Below, piece by piece: positions 16,739-24,863 of a stretch of 64,000 bases of DNA. The notes under the pieces are model-generated. The model searched no databases. It was not told the DNA's origin and was given only the letters and a program-made list of their open reading frames with translations. The translations under genes were made by a program, and so were the position numbers. Source of the stretch: Streptomyces cellostaticus (GTDB lineage: Bacteria; Actinomycetota; Actinomycetes; Streptomycetales; Streptomycetaceae); assembly GCF_001513965.1 (NCBI RefSeq), contig NZ_KQ948031.1:121091-185090 (forward strand). The letters are read 5' to 3'. Within the stretch, counting starts at the first letter, position 1. Every line of letters begins with the position of its first letter.

Positions 16739-18307
16739 TCAACCGAGGGCGTTCCAGAATGCGCAGTGGTGGCGGGGCTGTGTTGTGCGGGTGGGGACGA
16801 TGTGGTCCGGCGCCAGGGACAGGACCGTCTGGCGGGGCCAGTGCGGCGACAGCGGGCCGTTCGGGTCGGCGGTGCGGGCGAAGCGGGTCCAGTAGTCGAT
16901 CATGGTGTCGGCCAGCCGGTGCTGTGCCGTGGTCAGGTCGCGGGGGCGGCCGCCCAGGTCGAACAGGTAGGGCAGTTCGCTCGCGTGCGGTGCGCCGAGC
17001 GGGAACGGCGGCGTGCTTGAGGTGAGCGGCGGGGCGTGCTCGTCGGCGAACTCGTAGCGCCAGACGGGCACATGGGCGGCGAGCAGGCTGTCGGTGCGCG
17101 CGGTCGGGCAGGCGAAGTCGGCGTCGCCGATGACCGTGCCGAACACCGGGCCGCCGTCGGTGCGGTGCACCGGGTACTCACGGACGATCGCCTTCGCCTG
17201 GCCCGGGGAGGGGAAGAAGGAGGCCACGACGTCGGGCCAGGTGTCGGGCGTGACGGGATGGCCTGCCTGGACGATCCCGGCGGCCCAGCCGTTGCCCTCG
17301 TCGTGGTTGTTGCCGATGAGCACGGGGATGTGGTGGAAGCGGCCGGCGGCGATCGCCGCTGCGGGATCACTGGGCAGCAACGGGGTGGCGTGGGCGGGCT
17401 GTTGATCGGTGTCCTGGGCCGCGATCAGACGGGAGACGTCCACGCGCCGCAGGCAGGCCGGGACGTCGCGGGCGAAGCCGCAGCCGACCTTTGCCGCGAG
17501 GTCCGCGCCCGCGGCACGCGCCGTGGACAGGGGAACGGAGGATGGGGCGAACGGCCGGTCGGGGCGGCCTGTGCACGGGCCGCTCTGGATGATCGCCCGG
17601 TCGAAGAGCCCCGCGGCGGCGGGTGAGGCGAGCTGGGTGCAGACGCTGTAGCCGCCCGCCGACTCGCCGGCCAGCGTCACGTTGTGGGGGTCGCCGCCGA
17701 AGGCGCCGATCTCGGCGCGGACCCAGCGCAGTGCCGCCTGCTGGTCGGCCAGGCCGAAGGTGCCGGAGCCGGGCAGCGTGCGGTGCGCGAGGAAGCCAAG
17801 GGCTCCGAGGCGGTAGTTGACGGTGACGACCACGACGTCGCCGCGGGTGGCCATGCGGTGGGCGTCGTACGAACTGCCCGCTCCGGTGGTGAAGCCGCCG
17901 CCGTGCAGCCACACGATCACCGGCCTGGGACGTGCCGGTCCCGCGCCGTCGGGTGTCGTGACATTCAGGTAGAGACAGTCCTCTTCGGTGCTGCCGCCGG
18001 GCACCTCGCCGGCCGGCTGCGGGCAGGCGCTCGCGGGTCGGGTCGCGTCCCGTACCCGGGACCAGGGGGTGGGGCGGTGGGGCGGCGCCCAGCGCAGCCT
18101 GCCGACCGGGGGCGCCGCGTAGGGGATGCCCTCGAAGGTGCGGTAGCCGTCGTGGGCGGCGCCCCGCACCGGGCCGTCGTGGGTGCGTACCGTGGTGGCG
18201 GTGGCGGGCCGGGCGGGCTGGGTCGGTGGGACTGCGGACCAGGCCGTCGCGAGCAGGGCGGTCAGGGCGCAGCCCAGGGTGGTCAGGACGCGGTGCCTGC
18301 TCATCAT
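16739..18307 (-). CDS. Secreted type-B carboxylesterase
   Basis: A 522-residue exported alpha/beta hydrolase of the carboxylesterase/lipase (COesterase) family. An N-terminal signal sequence (LTTLGCALTALLATAWSA) is followed by the family start GPVRGAAHDGYRTFEGIPYA. Next come the oxyanion region VIVWLHGGGFTTG and the nucleophile elbow GESAGG near residue 215. The acidic residue lies in NNHDEG, and the catalytic histidine in PHASELPYLF. It should cleave ester bonds outside the cell. ATG 18307 and ATG 18304 are adjacent; GGAG precedes them. It lies 12 bases downstream of the GPP34 gene and is probably cotranscribed with it. Confidence 0.92.
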   Translation of the reverse strand: MMSRHRVLTTLGCALTALLATAWSAVPPTQPARPATATTVRTHDGPVRGAAHDGYRTFEGIPYAAPPVGRLRWAPPHRPTPWSRVRDATRPASACPQPAGEVPGGSTEEDCLYLNVTTPDGAGPARPRPVIVWLHGGGFTTGAGSSYDAHRMATRGDVVVVTVNYRLGALGFLAHRTLPGSGTFGLADQQAALRWVRAEIGAFGGDPHNVTLAGESAGGYSVCTQLASPAAAGLFDRAIIQSGPCTGRPDRPFAPSSVPLSTARAAGADLAAKVGCGFARDVPACLRRVDVSRLIAAQDTDQQPAHATPLLPSDPAAAIAAGRFHHIPVLIGNNHDEGNGWAAGIVQAGHPVTPDTWPDVVASFFPSPGQAKAIVREYPVHRTDGGPVFGTVIGDADFACPTARTDSLLAAHVPVWRYEFADEHAPPLTSSTPPFPLGAPHASELPYLFDLGGRPRDLTTAQHRLADTMIDYWTRFARTADPNGPLSPHWPRQTVLSLAPDHIVPTRTTQPRHHCAFWNALG

Positions 18308-18319
18308 CTCCCTGTCCGG

Positions 18320-18958
18320 TCAGCTGCCGCCCATGCCGCCCTGCGCGGCGATCATGGTCGTCGGCAGGGCGCGTACGGCGTTCTCCAGGCCGGGTGCGAG
18401 GGCGGCGAGACGCTCGGTGCAGGCGTCGATCCGGGCCCGGAAGGTCTTCTGGCTCTGCCGGGAGACGACCGAGCGGATGCCGCCCGCCGCGGCAAGCGCC
18501 AGCAGCGCAGCGTCGGAGGCGGGGATCTCCTGCACGGGGGTGTCCCCGTGCAGCGCTGTGGACACGCGGGCGCGGAGTGCGGCGGGCAGGGCGTGGTCCG
18601 TCACGGTCAGCCGCCGTGTGCCGAAGCGGGTGCGAGGTGCCTTTACGGTGAGGAGTTCCGCCGCGGCGAGCCGGTCTTCCACCTGGGTCAGGGTCTGCTT
18701 GCGGTGGCGGCGCACGAGGTGCTTCCAGCCGTGCCCGGCGGCGGCGTCGCGCAGAACGCCGTCCAGGACGGGGTCGCCGGTCGGTTGTGTGCCGGACACG
18801 GTGACCGTGCCGCCGTCTTCCCCCAGCCGGCCGCGCACCGCGAGGTCGATCAGGGCGGCGGCACGGACCAGCAGCTGGGTCCGGGAACGGTCGTAGGGGC
18901 CTTCGGCCGCGTCGTCGTGGGCGAGCAGATACATGAGGCAGGCCAGGTCGTCGTTCAC
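18320..18958 (-). CDS. GPP34 (GOLPH3-like) family protein
   Basis: A 212-residue protein of the GPP34/GOLPH3 family, whose eukaryotic members bind phosphoinositides at the Golgi. Actinobacteria carry many paralogues of unknown function. Family features are the N-terminal LACLMYLLAHDDAAEG, LLVRAAALIDLAVRGRL near residue 30, and the mid-region LVRRHRKQTLTQVEDRLAAA. The basic residues for phosphate-head-group binding are not certain from the sequence. It starts with GTG 18958. It is likely in one transcription unit with the esterase and possibly with the upstream two-component genes. Confidence 0.8.
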   Translation of the reverse strand: MNDDLACLMYLLAHDDAAEGPYDRSRTQLLVRAAALIDLAVRGRLGEDGGTVTVSGTQPTGDPVLDGVLRDAAAGHGWKHLVRRHRKQTLTQVEDRLAAAELLTVKAPRTRFGTRRLTVTDHALPAALRARVSTALHGDTPVQEIPASDAALLALAAAGGIRSVVSRQSQKTFRARIDACTERLAALAPGLENAVRALPTTMIAAQGGMGGS

Positions 18959-19093
18959 ACGTCGACGCTATGGCCGCACACCCCGGCTGCGGATCAGCCA
19001 CGGGAATGGACTGGCACTGGGAACGCAGGAGGACCGCGGCCCGGTCTCATCCTTGAGGAGGAGGCCGGGCAGGCAGGGGTGCGCGGTCCGCCG

Positions 19094-19753
19094 TCAGGGG
19101 CGGCGCGGCTGCACGAGGCGGTGGTCGTAGGCGGCGACGACGGCCTGGACGCGGTCGCGCAGGCCCAGTTTGCGCAGCACCGCGGTGACATGGTTCTTGA
19201 CGGTGGCTTCCGACAGGTTCAGCCGCTCGGCGATCTCCGCGTTCGACAGCGCCTGCCCGATCAGGGTGAGCACCTCCCGCTCGCGGCCGGAGAGGTCCTG
19301 CAGGGAGGGCGGCGGCGCCGGGTCGGGCACGGTGCGCAGGAACCGGTCCAGGACGCGGCTCAGCACGGCCGGCGCCAGCAGCGCGTCGCCGCGCGCGGTG
19401 AGGCGGATCGCGTCGACGAGTTCGGCGGGGCGGATGTCCTTCAGCAGGAAGCCGCTCGCCCCGGCCCGCAGTGCGGCGACCACGTGCGCGTCCACGTCCC
19501 AGGTGGTCAGCACGAGCACCCGGGACCGGCTGCCGCACTCCGCGATCTGCCGGGTCGCCTCGATGCCGTCCACGATGGGCATGCGCACGTCCATCAGCAC
19601 CACGTCGGGCGCCAGGTCCCGCGTCAGCCGCACCGCCTCCTGGCCGTCGGACGCCTCACCGACCACCTCGAGGTCGTCCCGCGCGTCGATGATCATGCGG
19701 AATCCGGTACGGACCAGGGCCTGGTCGTCAGCCACCACCACGCGCAGCGTCAT
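19094..19753 (-). CDS. Two-component response regulator, NarL/LuxR family
   Basis: A 219-residue DNA-binding response regulator. The receiver domain (1-120) has the acidic pair DD at residues 9-10, the phosphoacceptor aspartate in VVLMDVRMP, the conserved threonine in LVLTTWD and the lysine in LLKDIRP. The LuxR-type helix-turn-helix (about 150-210) contains LSGREREVLTLI, NAEIAERLNLSEATVKNH and VTAVLRKLGL. ATG 19753 overlaps the stop of the kinase gene by four bases (ATGA), so translation is coupled. In-frame sequence further upstream belongs to the kinase locus and is not part of this gene. Confidence 0.95.
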   Translation of the reverse strand: MTLRVVVADDQALVRTGFRMIIDARDDLEVVGEASDGQEAVRLTRDLAPDVVLMDVRMPIVDGIEATRQIAECGSRSRVLVLTTWDVDAHVVAALRAGASGFLLKDIRPAELVDAIRLTARGDALLAPAVLSRVLDRFLRTVPDPAPPPSLQDLSGREREVLTLIGQALSNAEIAERLNLSEATVKNHVTAVLRKLGLRDRVQAVVAAYDHRLVQPRRP

Positions 19754-20919
19754 GAGGCGCGCTCCACCGGCAGCTGCGCCACCACCTCGAACCCGCTTCC
19801 GGGCAGCGGACCGGCGCGCAGGCTGCCGCCCACGAGCCGTGCGCGCTCCTTCATCCCGACCAGACCGCGTCCCGCTCCCGCTGCGGCCGACCGACCCTGC
19901 GGCGTCCGCCCGTTGTCCGTCACCGTGACCTTCACGCACTCCCCTTCGGCCGTCACCTGCACGCTCACCTCGTCGGCGCCGGCCGCGTGGCGCAGCGTGT
20001 TGGTGAGGGCCTCCTGAACGATCCGGTACGCCGCCAGGTCCACCGCGGCCGGCAGCTCGTCGGTGGCGCCCTCACGGTGCACGTGCACGGTCATTCCGGT
20101 CGCGCGCACGGTGTCGGCCAGCTCATCCAGGCGCACGAGCGAGGGCCCCGGCTCCCGCTGCTCACCGCCCCTGTCCTCCCCCGCATCGGGCCGGAACGCG
20201 CGAAGCAGCAGGCGCAGCTCGCCAAGCGCCGAGCGCGCGCCCGTCTCGATGGCCCGCAGCGCCTGACGGGCCTGTTCGGGCCTTTCGCCGAAAACGTCGT
20301 CGGCGGCGCCCGCCTGAACAACCATGACCGACAAGGTGTGTGCCACGACGTCGTGCACCTCCCGCGCAATCCGCGCACGCTCCTCCACCACAGCCCGGCG
20401 CATCTCCGCCCTCGCCCGTGCCTGCTGCGCCCTGCGCCACTGCCCAGCGGTCCACGCCAGGACAACCGCCAGCAGATAGACCGTCAGACCCACGTCGCCA
20501 CCCGCCACGAATGCCAGTGGCGCCAGGAGACACATCGCCGCGAGCGTCCGTACCGATACCTGCCGCGGCCTGGTGGCCGACAACACGCACAGCGCGACCT
20601 GCGCCGCGAGCAGCGCCCCCGTGAAGGTCACCGCGGGCAGCAGCGCCCACACCGCGAGCCCCGTCGCCGCGTTCACAGCCAGTACGGCGACCGGGGTGCG
20701 AGCCTGCCACCTCAGGGCGCAGGCCTGCGCGAGGACCAGGGCCACGGCCACGGGCAGTCGTCCACCGCGCTCCGCGCCGGCGAGGAGCACCGAGGTGCCG
20801 AGGACGACGAGCACCAGACCGGCCGACCCCCACCACAGGGCCCGGGCCGCCCGGGGCGACAGCTCGCCCCACGCTTCCTCGCCGAACGTATCGTCCGGCT
20901 TTCTGCTGCATCGGTCCAC
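19750..20919 (-). CDS. Sensor histidine kinase of the HisKA_3 (NarX/DesK-like) family
   Basis: A 389-residue membrane kinase. Four to five hydrophobic segments lie within residues 25-160, with no large extracellular loop, which suggests membrane or intramembrane sensing. The dimerisation/phosphoacceptor helix has VEERARIAREVHDVVAHTLS (H near residue 194). The ATPase domain has the N-box EALTNTLRHAAGADEV, VTDNGRTPQG and a G-rich AGAGRGLVGMKERARLVGG. It pairs with the response regulator that overlaps its 3' end. The upstream membrane-protein gene ends 57 bases before its start and may belong to the same operon and help sense the signal. Confidence 0.93.
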   Translation of the reverse strand: MDRCSRKPDDTFGEEAWGELSPRAARALWWGSAGLVLVVLGTSVLLAGAERGGRLPVAVALVLAQACALRWQARTPVAVLAVNAATGLAVWALLPAVTFTGALLAAQVALCVLSATRPRQVSVRTLAAMCLLAPLAFVAGGDVGLTVYLLAVVLAWTAGQWRRAQQARARAEMRRAVVEERARIAREVHDVVAHTLSVMVVQAGAADDVFGERPEQARQALRAIETGARSALGELRLLLRAFRPDAGEDRGGEQREPGPSLVRLDELADTVRATGMTVHVHREGATDELPAAVDLAAYRIVQEALTNTLRHAAGADEVSVQVTAEGECVKVTVTDNGRTPQGRSAAAGAGRGLVGMKERARLVGGSLRAGPLPGSGFEVVAQLPVERAS

Positions 20920-20976
20920 GCCCCGAGCGTATCCAGCGGCGCGACAGAACCGCGGCCGTCTTCTGGGCGGGCGGCG

Positions 20977-21642
20977 TCAGTACTGCGGAGCCGGTGGGCC
21001 GGCGGGCGCACGTCGCGTGGCGCTGCGGTAGGTGGAGATGCCCAGGGCGAGCATCCAGTAGCTGAGGATCGCCCCCATCAGGGCGGTGGTGCCCCAGCCG
21101 TTCGCCGCGTAGAAGTGTGCGGGCGTGTTGCCGAAGAACAGGGACGGTACGAAGACCAGGTTGACCCCTGCCAGGACGAAGGCAGAACGGCCGGTCCAGC
21201 GCGGTAGCAGGTTCGTACGCGAGATTCCGTAACCCACGGCGGTCAGGAAGAGTGCGAGCATGAGTCGGCCGATCGCCCCGTAGAGAATGTAGGTGCCGCT
21301 GACTGTGATGGTCGGGTCGATCGGGTGCTCGGCGGCGATGACCGCGCCGGCTTCCAGCCCGCTGGAGACCAGGGTGATCGTCGCGTAGACCAGTCCGGTG
21401 GCGAAGGCCATCGTGCCGACCCATTCGTAAGCGGGGTCCGCCGCCTTGACCAGTTCACGGAAGGCCGTCACGAACACGATCAGGAACGCCAGCGCGAGGA
21501 TTCCGACCAACAGCCTGGCCAGGACGTTCGTATCGGGGGGCGAGCCGGAGTAGATGAAGTACAAGGGTACTTCGACCATGAAGGCCGCCGCAGTGGCGAT
21601 GCCTGCAAGGCCCGTCAGGCGCCTGGCAATGGTTTCCTTCAT
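20977..21642 (-). CDS. DUF4386-like integral membrane protein
   Basis: A 221-residue protein with about six predicted membrane segments: LTGLAGIATAAAFMVEVPLY, LLVGILALAFLIVFVTAF, a segment after YEWVGTMAF, LYGAIGRLMLALFLTAVG, a segment at SAFVLAGVNLVFVP, and LMGAILSYWMLALGISTY. The length and topology resemble DUF4386 proteins, whose function is unknown. ATG 21642 follows a purine-rich AGGGGGA. It lies just upstream of the kinase and response-regulator genes on the same strand, which suggests, but does not prove, a shared function. Confidence 0.65.
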   Translation of the reverse strand: MKETIARRLTGLAGIATAAAFMVEVPLYFIYSGSPPDTNVLARLLVGILALAFLIVFVTAFRELVKAADPAYEWVGTMAFATGLVYATITLVSSGLEAGAVIAAEHPIDPTITVSGTYILYGAIGRLMLALFLTAVGYGISRTNLLPRWTGRSAFVLAGVNLVFVPSLFFGNTPAHFYAANGWGTTALMGAILSYWMLALGISTYRSATRRAPAGPPAPQY

Positions 21643-22444
21643 GGGTGTCCCCCTGCGGTCCGTGTGGTGGGTTCCTCGCCGGTTCGTTGCCGACGATGTG
21701 AATCCTCCCGCTCTCGGAGCTTCTCGTCGCTGGGCCTGGACACCGGATGAGGGGTGGTCCCACCGACACCCCTGCCGGGAAAAAAGATGTCTGCCGGTTC
21801 TGGAGGCGATCCGGGTGCCCCGGCCGGGTCGTGGTCGGCACCGCAGCAGACCGGAGCGGCAGCTTGTTCCATCTGGGCCTGAGTGCGGGCGACGGAGAGG
21901 ACGACGGCGGCGTGGGAGGCGGGGAGCCGGCCGGCCGTTTCGCAGGCGGCCGTCGGTGGGCTGGACGGCGGCCGCCGCGCGGGAGATGCCGATCTGAGGG
22001 GCAGCCAGACCCAGCCGCCTTGGCGCAACCGGACCGGGACCGGCTACGCCTGGCTGCACACCGCTCTCGACCTCACCCCGCTCAGGGAATGGGCCCACCA
22101 GCGGCCCTACACCTCAGATGCCGAACGGCAGGCAGCGTTCCCCGGCTGGCTCGACCTGGGCGGCTTGCAAGGGACTGAAGGCGGGCGGGCGAACCGGTGC
22201 GCTTGCGGTCGACCAGGCCTGGCAGGCCCTGCTGGGCGAACCGGTCCCGCCAGGTCCGAGACACTCGGGCGGGCAGTGGGCCTGTCATTCACCATCCATC
22301 CCCCAGGATCGAGCCGCCCTCTGTCATGACTATGTGCGCCGCTGTGCCCGTGAAGCCGAGCGCCGCCGGGGTCTGAGCGGGCTACAAGTCATTGCCTGCG
22401 GTGTCGCGGCACTGTGCACGCGGTCTCGGTGAAGTGAGACAGCA
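21643..22444. other. Gene-poor stretch with decayed sequence
   Basis: About 800 bases without a convincing intact gene. A plus-strand frame around 22000-22170 encodes a protein-like stretch (YAWLHTALDLTPLREWAHQ) that I cannot assign. A minus-strand fragment at about 22150-22288 resembles an insertion-sequence transposase N-terminus and is listed separately. The rest carries no clear signal. Confidence 0.5.
22150..22288 (-). pseudogene. Remnant of an IS630-like transposase N-terminal helix-turn-helix
   Basis: The minus-strand frame encodes RVSRTWRDRFAQQGLPGLVD followed by RKRTGSPAR. This is the pattern of the second half of the DNA-binding domain of IS630-family transposases (W-R-R-F-x-x-x-G-x-x-G-L-x-D-x-x-R-x-G-x-P). 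No DDE catalytic domain, partner frame or terminal inverted repeats are visible nearby. This is a short, decayed relic, and the call rests on one motif. Confidence 0.5.
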
Positions 22445-22487
22445 GGCCGCCTGCCTGCGGCATGTTCAGGGAGGCAGGCAGGCGGCC
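22445..22487 (-). terminator. Hairpin terminator after the RBBP9-like hydrolase
   Basis: GGCCGCCTGCCTGC (22445-22458) pairs perfectly with GCAGGCAGGCGGCC (22474-22487), giving a 14-bp stem with a 15-base loop. It begins 26 bases past the stop of the minus-strand hydrolase gene. Confidence 0.8.
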
Positions 22488-22513
22488 CCGGGCTCGCGTT
22501 CGTCGATACCGGG

Positions 22514-23092
22514 TCAGCTGGGCACGCTGTCGTTGACCAACCGGATCGCTTCGGGCAGTTGCCGTCGGCTCGCCCCGGTGCTGGGGAAGTGGCCGCCTGT
22601 CGCGGTGACCGTGGCCGTGGCGCCCAACTCGGTGACGAACCGCATGATGTGCTCGCTGGTTGCCGCTCCGGTGACCGGGTCGTCTGCGGCGTGCAGGATC
22701 CGGAACGTCCTGGCGGCGCGGCGGATCCGCGCCCATTCGAAGTCCGGCTCGAAGAACCCCGCGAGTGCGTCGTAGCCGACCTCGCCGGCCATCGAAGCCA
22801 CCAGGACCACACCCGCATAGGGGCCTTCGGCGTCCACGTTGTGCTTTTCCAGTAGCCGCAGCACATTGACCCCGCCGAGGCTGTGGCCCACCAGTACGGT
22901 GTCGGCGGCCGGGGACACAGCCGTCTCGGCGGCCAGCGCCTTGAGCCAGGCGTCCGCCTGAGGCGCCTGAGGCTCCGGCAGCTGTGGGATGCGCACCTGA
23001 TGGCCGGCAGCGCCCAACTCGTCCCGCAGGTAGGGGTACCAGTGGTCCTGATTGGTCATGCCAAAGCCGTGCGACACGATGATCGTGCTCAT
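22514..23092 (-). CDS. RBBP9/YdeN-family alpha/beta hydrolase
   Basis: A 192-residue serine hydrolase fold. VSHGFGMTNQDHWYPYL at the N-terminus matches the RBBP9/YdeN family. The nucleophile elbow is GHSLGG near residue 70. The acidic residue is in LHAADDPV, and the histidine in TGGHFPSTG. The substrate is unknown. ATG 23092 is chosen because GAGGGGG lies just upstream; a start five codons earlier adds MRGRN. It is transcribed away from a TetR gene across an operator-like region, so it is a likely target of that regulator. Confidence 0.88.
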   Translation of the reverse strand: MSTIIVSHGFGMTNQDHWYPYLRDELGAAGHQVRIPQLPEPQAPQADAWLKALAAETAVSPAADTVLVGHSLGGVNVLRLLEKHNVDAEGPYAGVVLVASMAGEVGYDALAGFFEPDFEWARIRRAARTFRILHAADDPVTGAATSEHIMRFVTELGATATVTATGGHFPSTGASRRQLPEAIRLVNDSVPS

Positions 23093-23113
23093 GTTCCGCC
23101 CCCTCATTAATCG

Positions 23114-23143
23114 AAACGCTACGTCGCGTTTTGAAAACGTAGC
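23114..23143. promoter_or_regulatory. Overlapping palindromes: TetR operator between divergent genes
   Basis: Two nested inverted repeats share this site. AAACGC (23114-23119) pairs with GCGTTT (23126-23131), and GCTACGT (23118-23124) pairs with ACGTAGC (23137-23143). They lie 12 bases upstream of the TetR start and about 20 bases upstream of the hydrolase start. This is the usual arrangement when a TetR repressor controls itself and its divergent neighbour. Confidence 0.75.
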
Positions 23144-23155
23144 ACATCACTTACA

Positions 23156-23779
23156 GTGAGCACTGTGGCTACGAAGGACTCCCCCGAACAGAACCCCCGC
23201 CCCGTCCGCACCGGCGGCCGCGTCCGCAGCGAGGATGCACGCCGGGCCGTCCTGGACGCCGCCGCCGAACTGCTGGAGGCGGCCGGCTACGGCGCCCTGA
23301 CCATCGAAGGCGTGGCTCGACACGCGAACGTCGCCAAAAGCACCGTGTACCGGTGGTGGAAGTCCAAAGGCGCCCTGGTCATGGACGCTTACACGCACAC
23401 GGTCGTCACACGCGTACCAGAACCAGACACCGGGACAGTCGCCGGCGACCTGACCTCGTTCATCTCCGACCTCTACCGCATCAGCGCATACCCGCTGCGA
23501 GGCAGAGCATTGCGCGGGCTGATGGCCGAAGCCCAATTGGACCCGGCCTTCGCCGAACACTTCCGCCAGTGGGTACAGAGCCGCCGCACCGTGGTAACCA
23601 GAATGCTCATCGCCGCAATCGACCGCGACGAACTACCAGCCGACCTAGACCTCGAACACGCCACCGACCTGGTCTTCGGCCCCTTCTGGTACCGCCTCCT
23701 GGTCGGCCACGCCCCCCTCGACCCCGACCAAGCCAGCAGTCATGTCGCGCAGCTGCTGAACGGTCTGCGAGGCAGCTGA
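23156..23779 (+). CDS. TetR/AcrR-family transcriptional regulator
   Basis: A 207-residue repressor. The N-terminal helix-turn-helix spans about residues 25-70: AVLDAAAELLEAAGYGALTI, then GVARHANVAKSTVYRWWKSK, with the invariant YRWWxSK ending. The C-terminal half is a ligand-binding domain of the TetR_C_11 kind (VAGDLTSFISDLYR and LRGLMAEAQLDPAFAEHF). The natural ligand is unknown. It starts at GTG 23156 or possibly GTG 23165. It is divergent from the RBBP9-like hydrolase, with a clear palindromic operator in between. Confidence 0.93.
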   Translation: MSTVATKDSPEQNPRPVRTGGRVRSEDARRAVLDAAAELLEAAGYGALTIEGVARHANVAKSTVYRWWKSKGALVMDAYTHTVVTRVPEPDTGTVAGDLTSFISDLYRISAYPLRGRALRGLMAEAQLDPAFAEHFRQWVQSRRTVVTRMLIAAIDRDELPADLDLEHATDLVFGPFWYRLLVGHAPLDPDQASSHVAQLLNGLRGS

Positions 23780-24040
23780 CCCCGCGGCAGCCGGCTCCGA
23801 GGCGTTGTGCCCAGAGCCGTCCGCATCAGCCAAGACCGGTCAGGCAGGCTCTATGGGCTCCGGCCGGCACACCGGCCTGTTCGCCGAGAGCCCGGAGAGT
23901 CGCTCCCATCCCTCGAACGCCTGACGATTCCGACTGCTGACCAACGCCTGCACAGGCTCTACCCGGCGTCGACCCCCGAACGACTTACGGAGTCGACCAC
24001 TTCGCCAGCCCACTGCCCCCTGGACGCCCGGCAACCCGCC

Positions 24041-24100
24041 GTTTCGAGCACGCAGGTACGGAGATTCGGCGGCCACGCCCAGGACCATCCTGCTCAGCCC
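24041..24100. repeat. Dispersed repeat copy B
   Basis: This is the degenerate copy of the segment at 8886-8947, in the same orientation. It starts in the non-coding stretch that follows the TetR gene (23780-24093, where I see no gene) and ends inside the stop-codon region of the minus-strand yjbQ-like gene. The similarity stops at the coding sequence, so the repeat is mainly 3' flanking DNA. Confidence 0.6.
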
Positions 24101-24516
24101 AGGAAGCTCAGTCGAACCTGACGGTCGACATTGTCCTTATTGGTGTCCACGAGGCACACCGACTGCCAGGTGCCCAGCTCCAGCCGCCCGCCGATGACCG
24201 GAAGGGTCGCGTGCGGCGGGACGAGGGCCGGGAGGACGTGGTCGCGGCCGTGTCCTGGGCTGCCGTGCCGGTGCTGCCAGCGGTCGTCGGCGGGGAGCAG
24301 GGTGTGCAGGGCGGCCAGGAGATCGTCGTCGCTGCCGGAGCCCGTCTCGATGACGGCGATGCCGGCGGTCGCGTGGGGCACGAAGATGTTCAGCAGGCCG
24401 TCGCGGTCGGCCGCCGCCTCGCGCAGGAAGTCCTCGCAGTCGGAGGTCAGGTCGACAACCCGCTCCCGGGAGCCGGTGGCGACGTTCAGCATCCGAGTGG
24501 TGAAGGCATCTGACAT
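24094..24516 (-). CDS. YjbQ/UPF0047 family protein
   Basis: A 140-residue protein of the UPF0047/YjbQ family. The conserved histidine-rich active-site segments are visible: NIFVPHATAGIAVIETGSG, then HRHGSPGHGRDHVLPALVPP, and the end GTWQSVCLVDTNKDNVDRQV. E. coli YjbQ has weak thiamin-phosphate synthase activity, and the physiological role is open. It should be cytoplasmic, with three metal-site histidines present. ATG 24516 has GGTGG upstream and gives the normal family length. Confidence 0.92.
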   Translation of the reverse strand: MSDAFTTRMLNVATGSRERVVDLTSDCEDFLREAAADRDGLLNIFVPHATAGIAVIETGSGSDDDLLAALHTLLPADDRWQHRHGSPGHGRDHVLPALVPPHATLPVIGGRLELGTWQSVCLVDTNKDNVDRQVRLSFLG

Positions 24517-24639
24517 GCCACCAATCCTGGCCCATGCGCCGCATTTCACACGTCCCTGGCACGACCGTTTCCGATACGAGGGGTCCACAGGGCGAGACAC
24601 CGTTGACCGTTCCGCGCCCACCTGGCTAATTTCTGCCGC

Positions 24640-24723
24640 ATGTTGCGTTCAGCCCTGCTCACCACGCGCGGTCACATCGACCTGCTGCGGGTGGCCTCCG
24701 CCGCGTGTCGCCGCGGCCGCTGA
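24640..24723 (+). CDS. Cysteine-containing leader peptide of the sulfonate transport operon
   Basis: A 27-residue open frame that is too short for ordinary gene finders. It ends in HIDLLRVASAACRRGR. The core (R-x-H-[IV]-D-L-L-R-V-x-S-A-x-C-x-R) is the one found in short putative leader peptides ahead of sulfur-assimilation and sulfur-transport genes across Streptomyces. One cysteine sits near the end (UGU at codon 23). It lies 141 bases upstream of ssuC and is followed by a possible stem-loop. The likely role is ribosome-mediated sensing of charged cysteine tRNA. That mechanism is an inference. Confidence 0.85.
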   Translation: MLRSALLTTRGHIDLLRVASAACRRGR

Positions 24724-24755
24724 CGCCCTGACTCCGTTCTCCCCTTCAGTACGGT

Positions 24756-24814
24756 CCGCCGTCGTACCCGCACGTCACCCGTGATCCGTCCCTGAGGCGG
24801 GCGTGACGCGGCGG
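24756..24814 (+). promoter_or_regulatory. Possible attenuator stem-loop between the leader peptide and ssuC
   Basis: Two nested pairings are visible: CCGCCG (24756-24761) with CGGCGG (24809-24814), and CGTCAC (24773-24778) with GTGACG (24803-24808), with an internal bulge. The structure starts 33 bases after the leader-peptide stop, where a stalled ribosome could affect its folding. There is no U-run, so it could instead block or expose elements upstream of the ssuC ribosome-binding site. No alternative antiterminator has been worked out. Confidence 0.45.
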
Positions 24815-24863
24815 CGCCGGGCCATACCCTTCGCCCCGCTCTCTCCTTTGTCGTGGAGCATCC

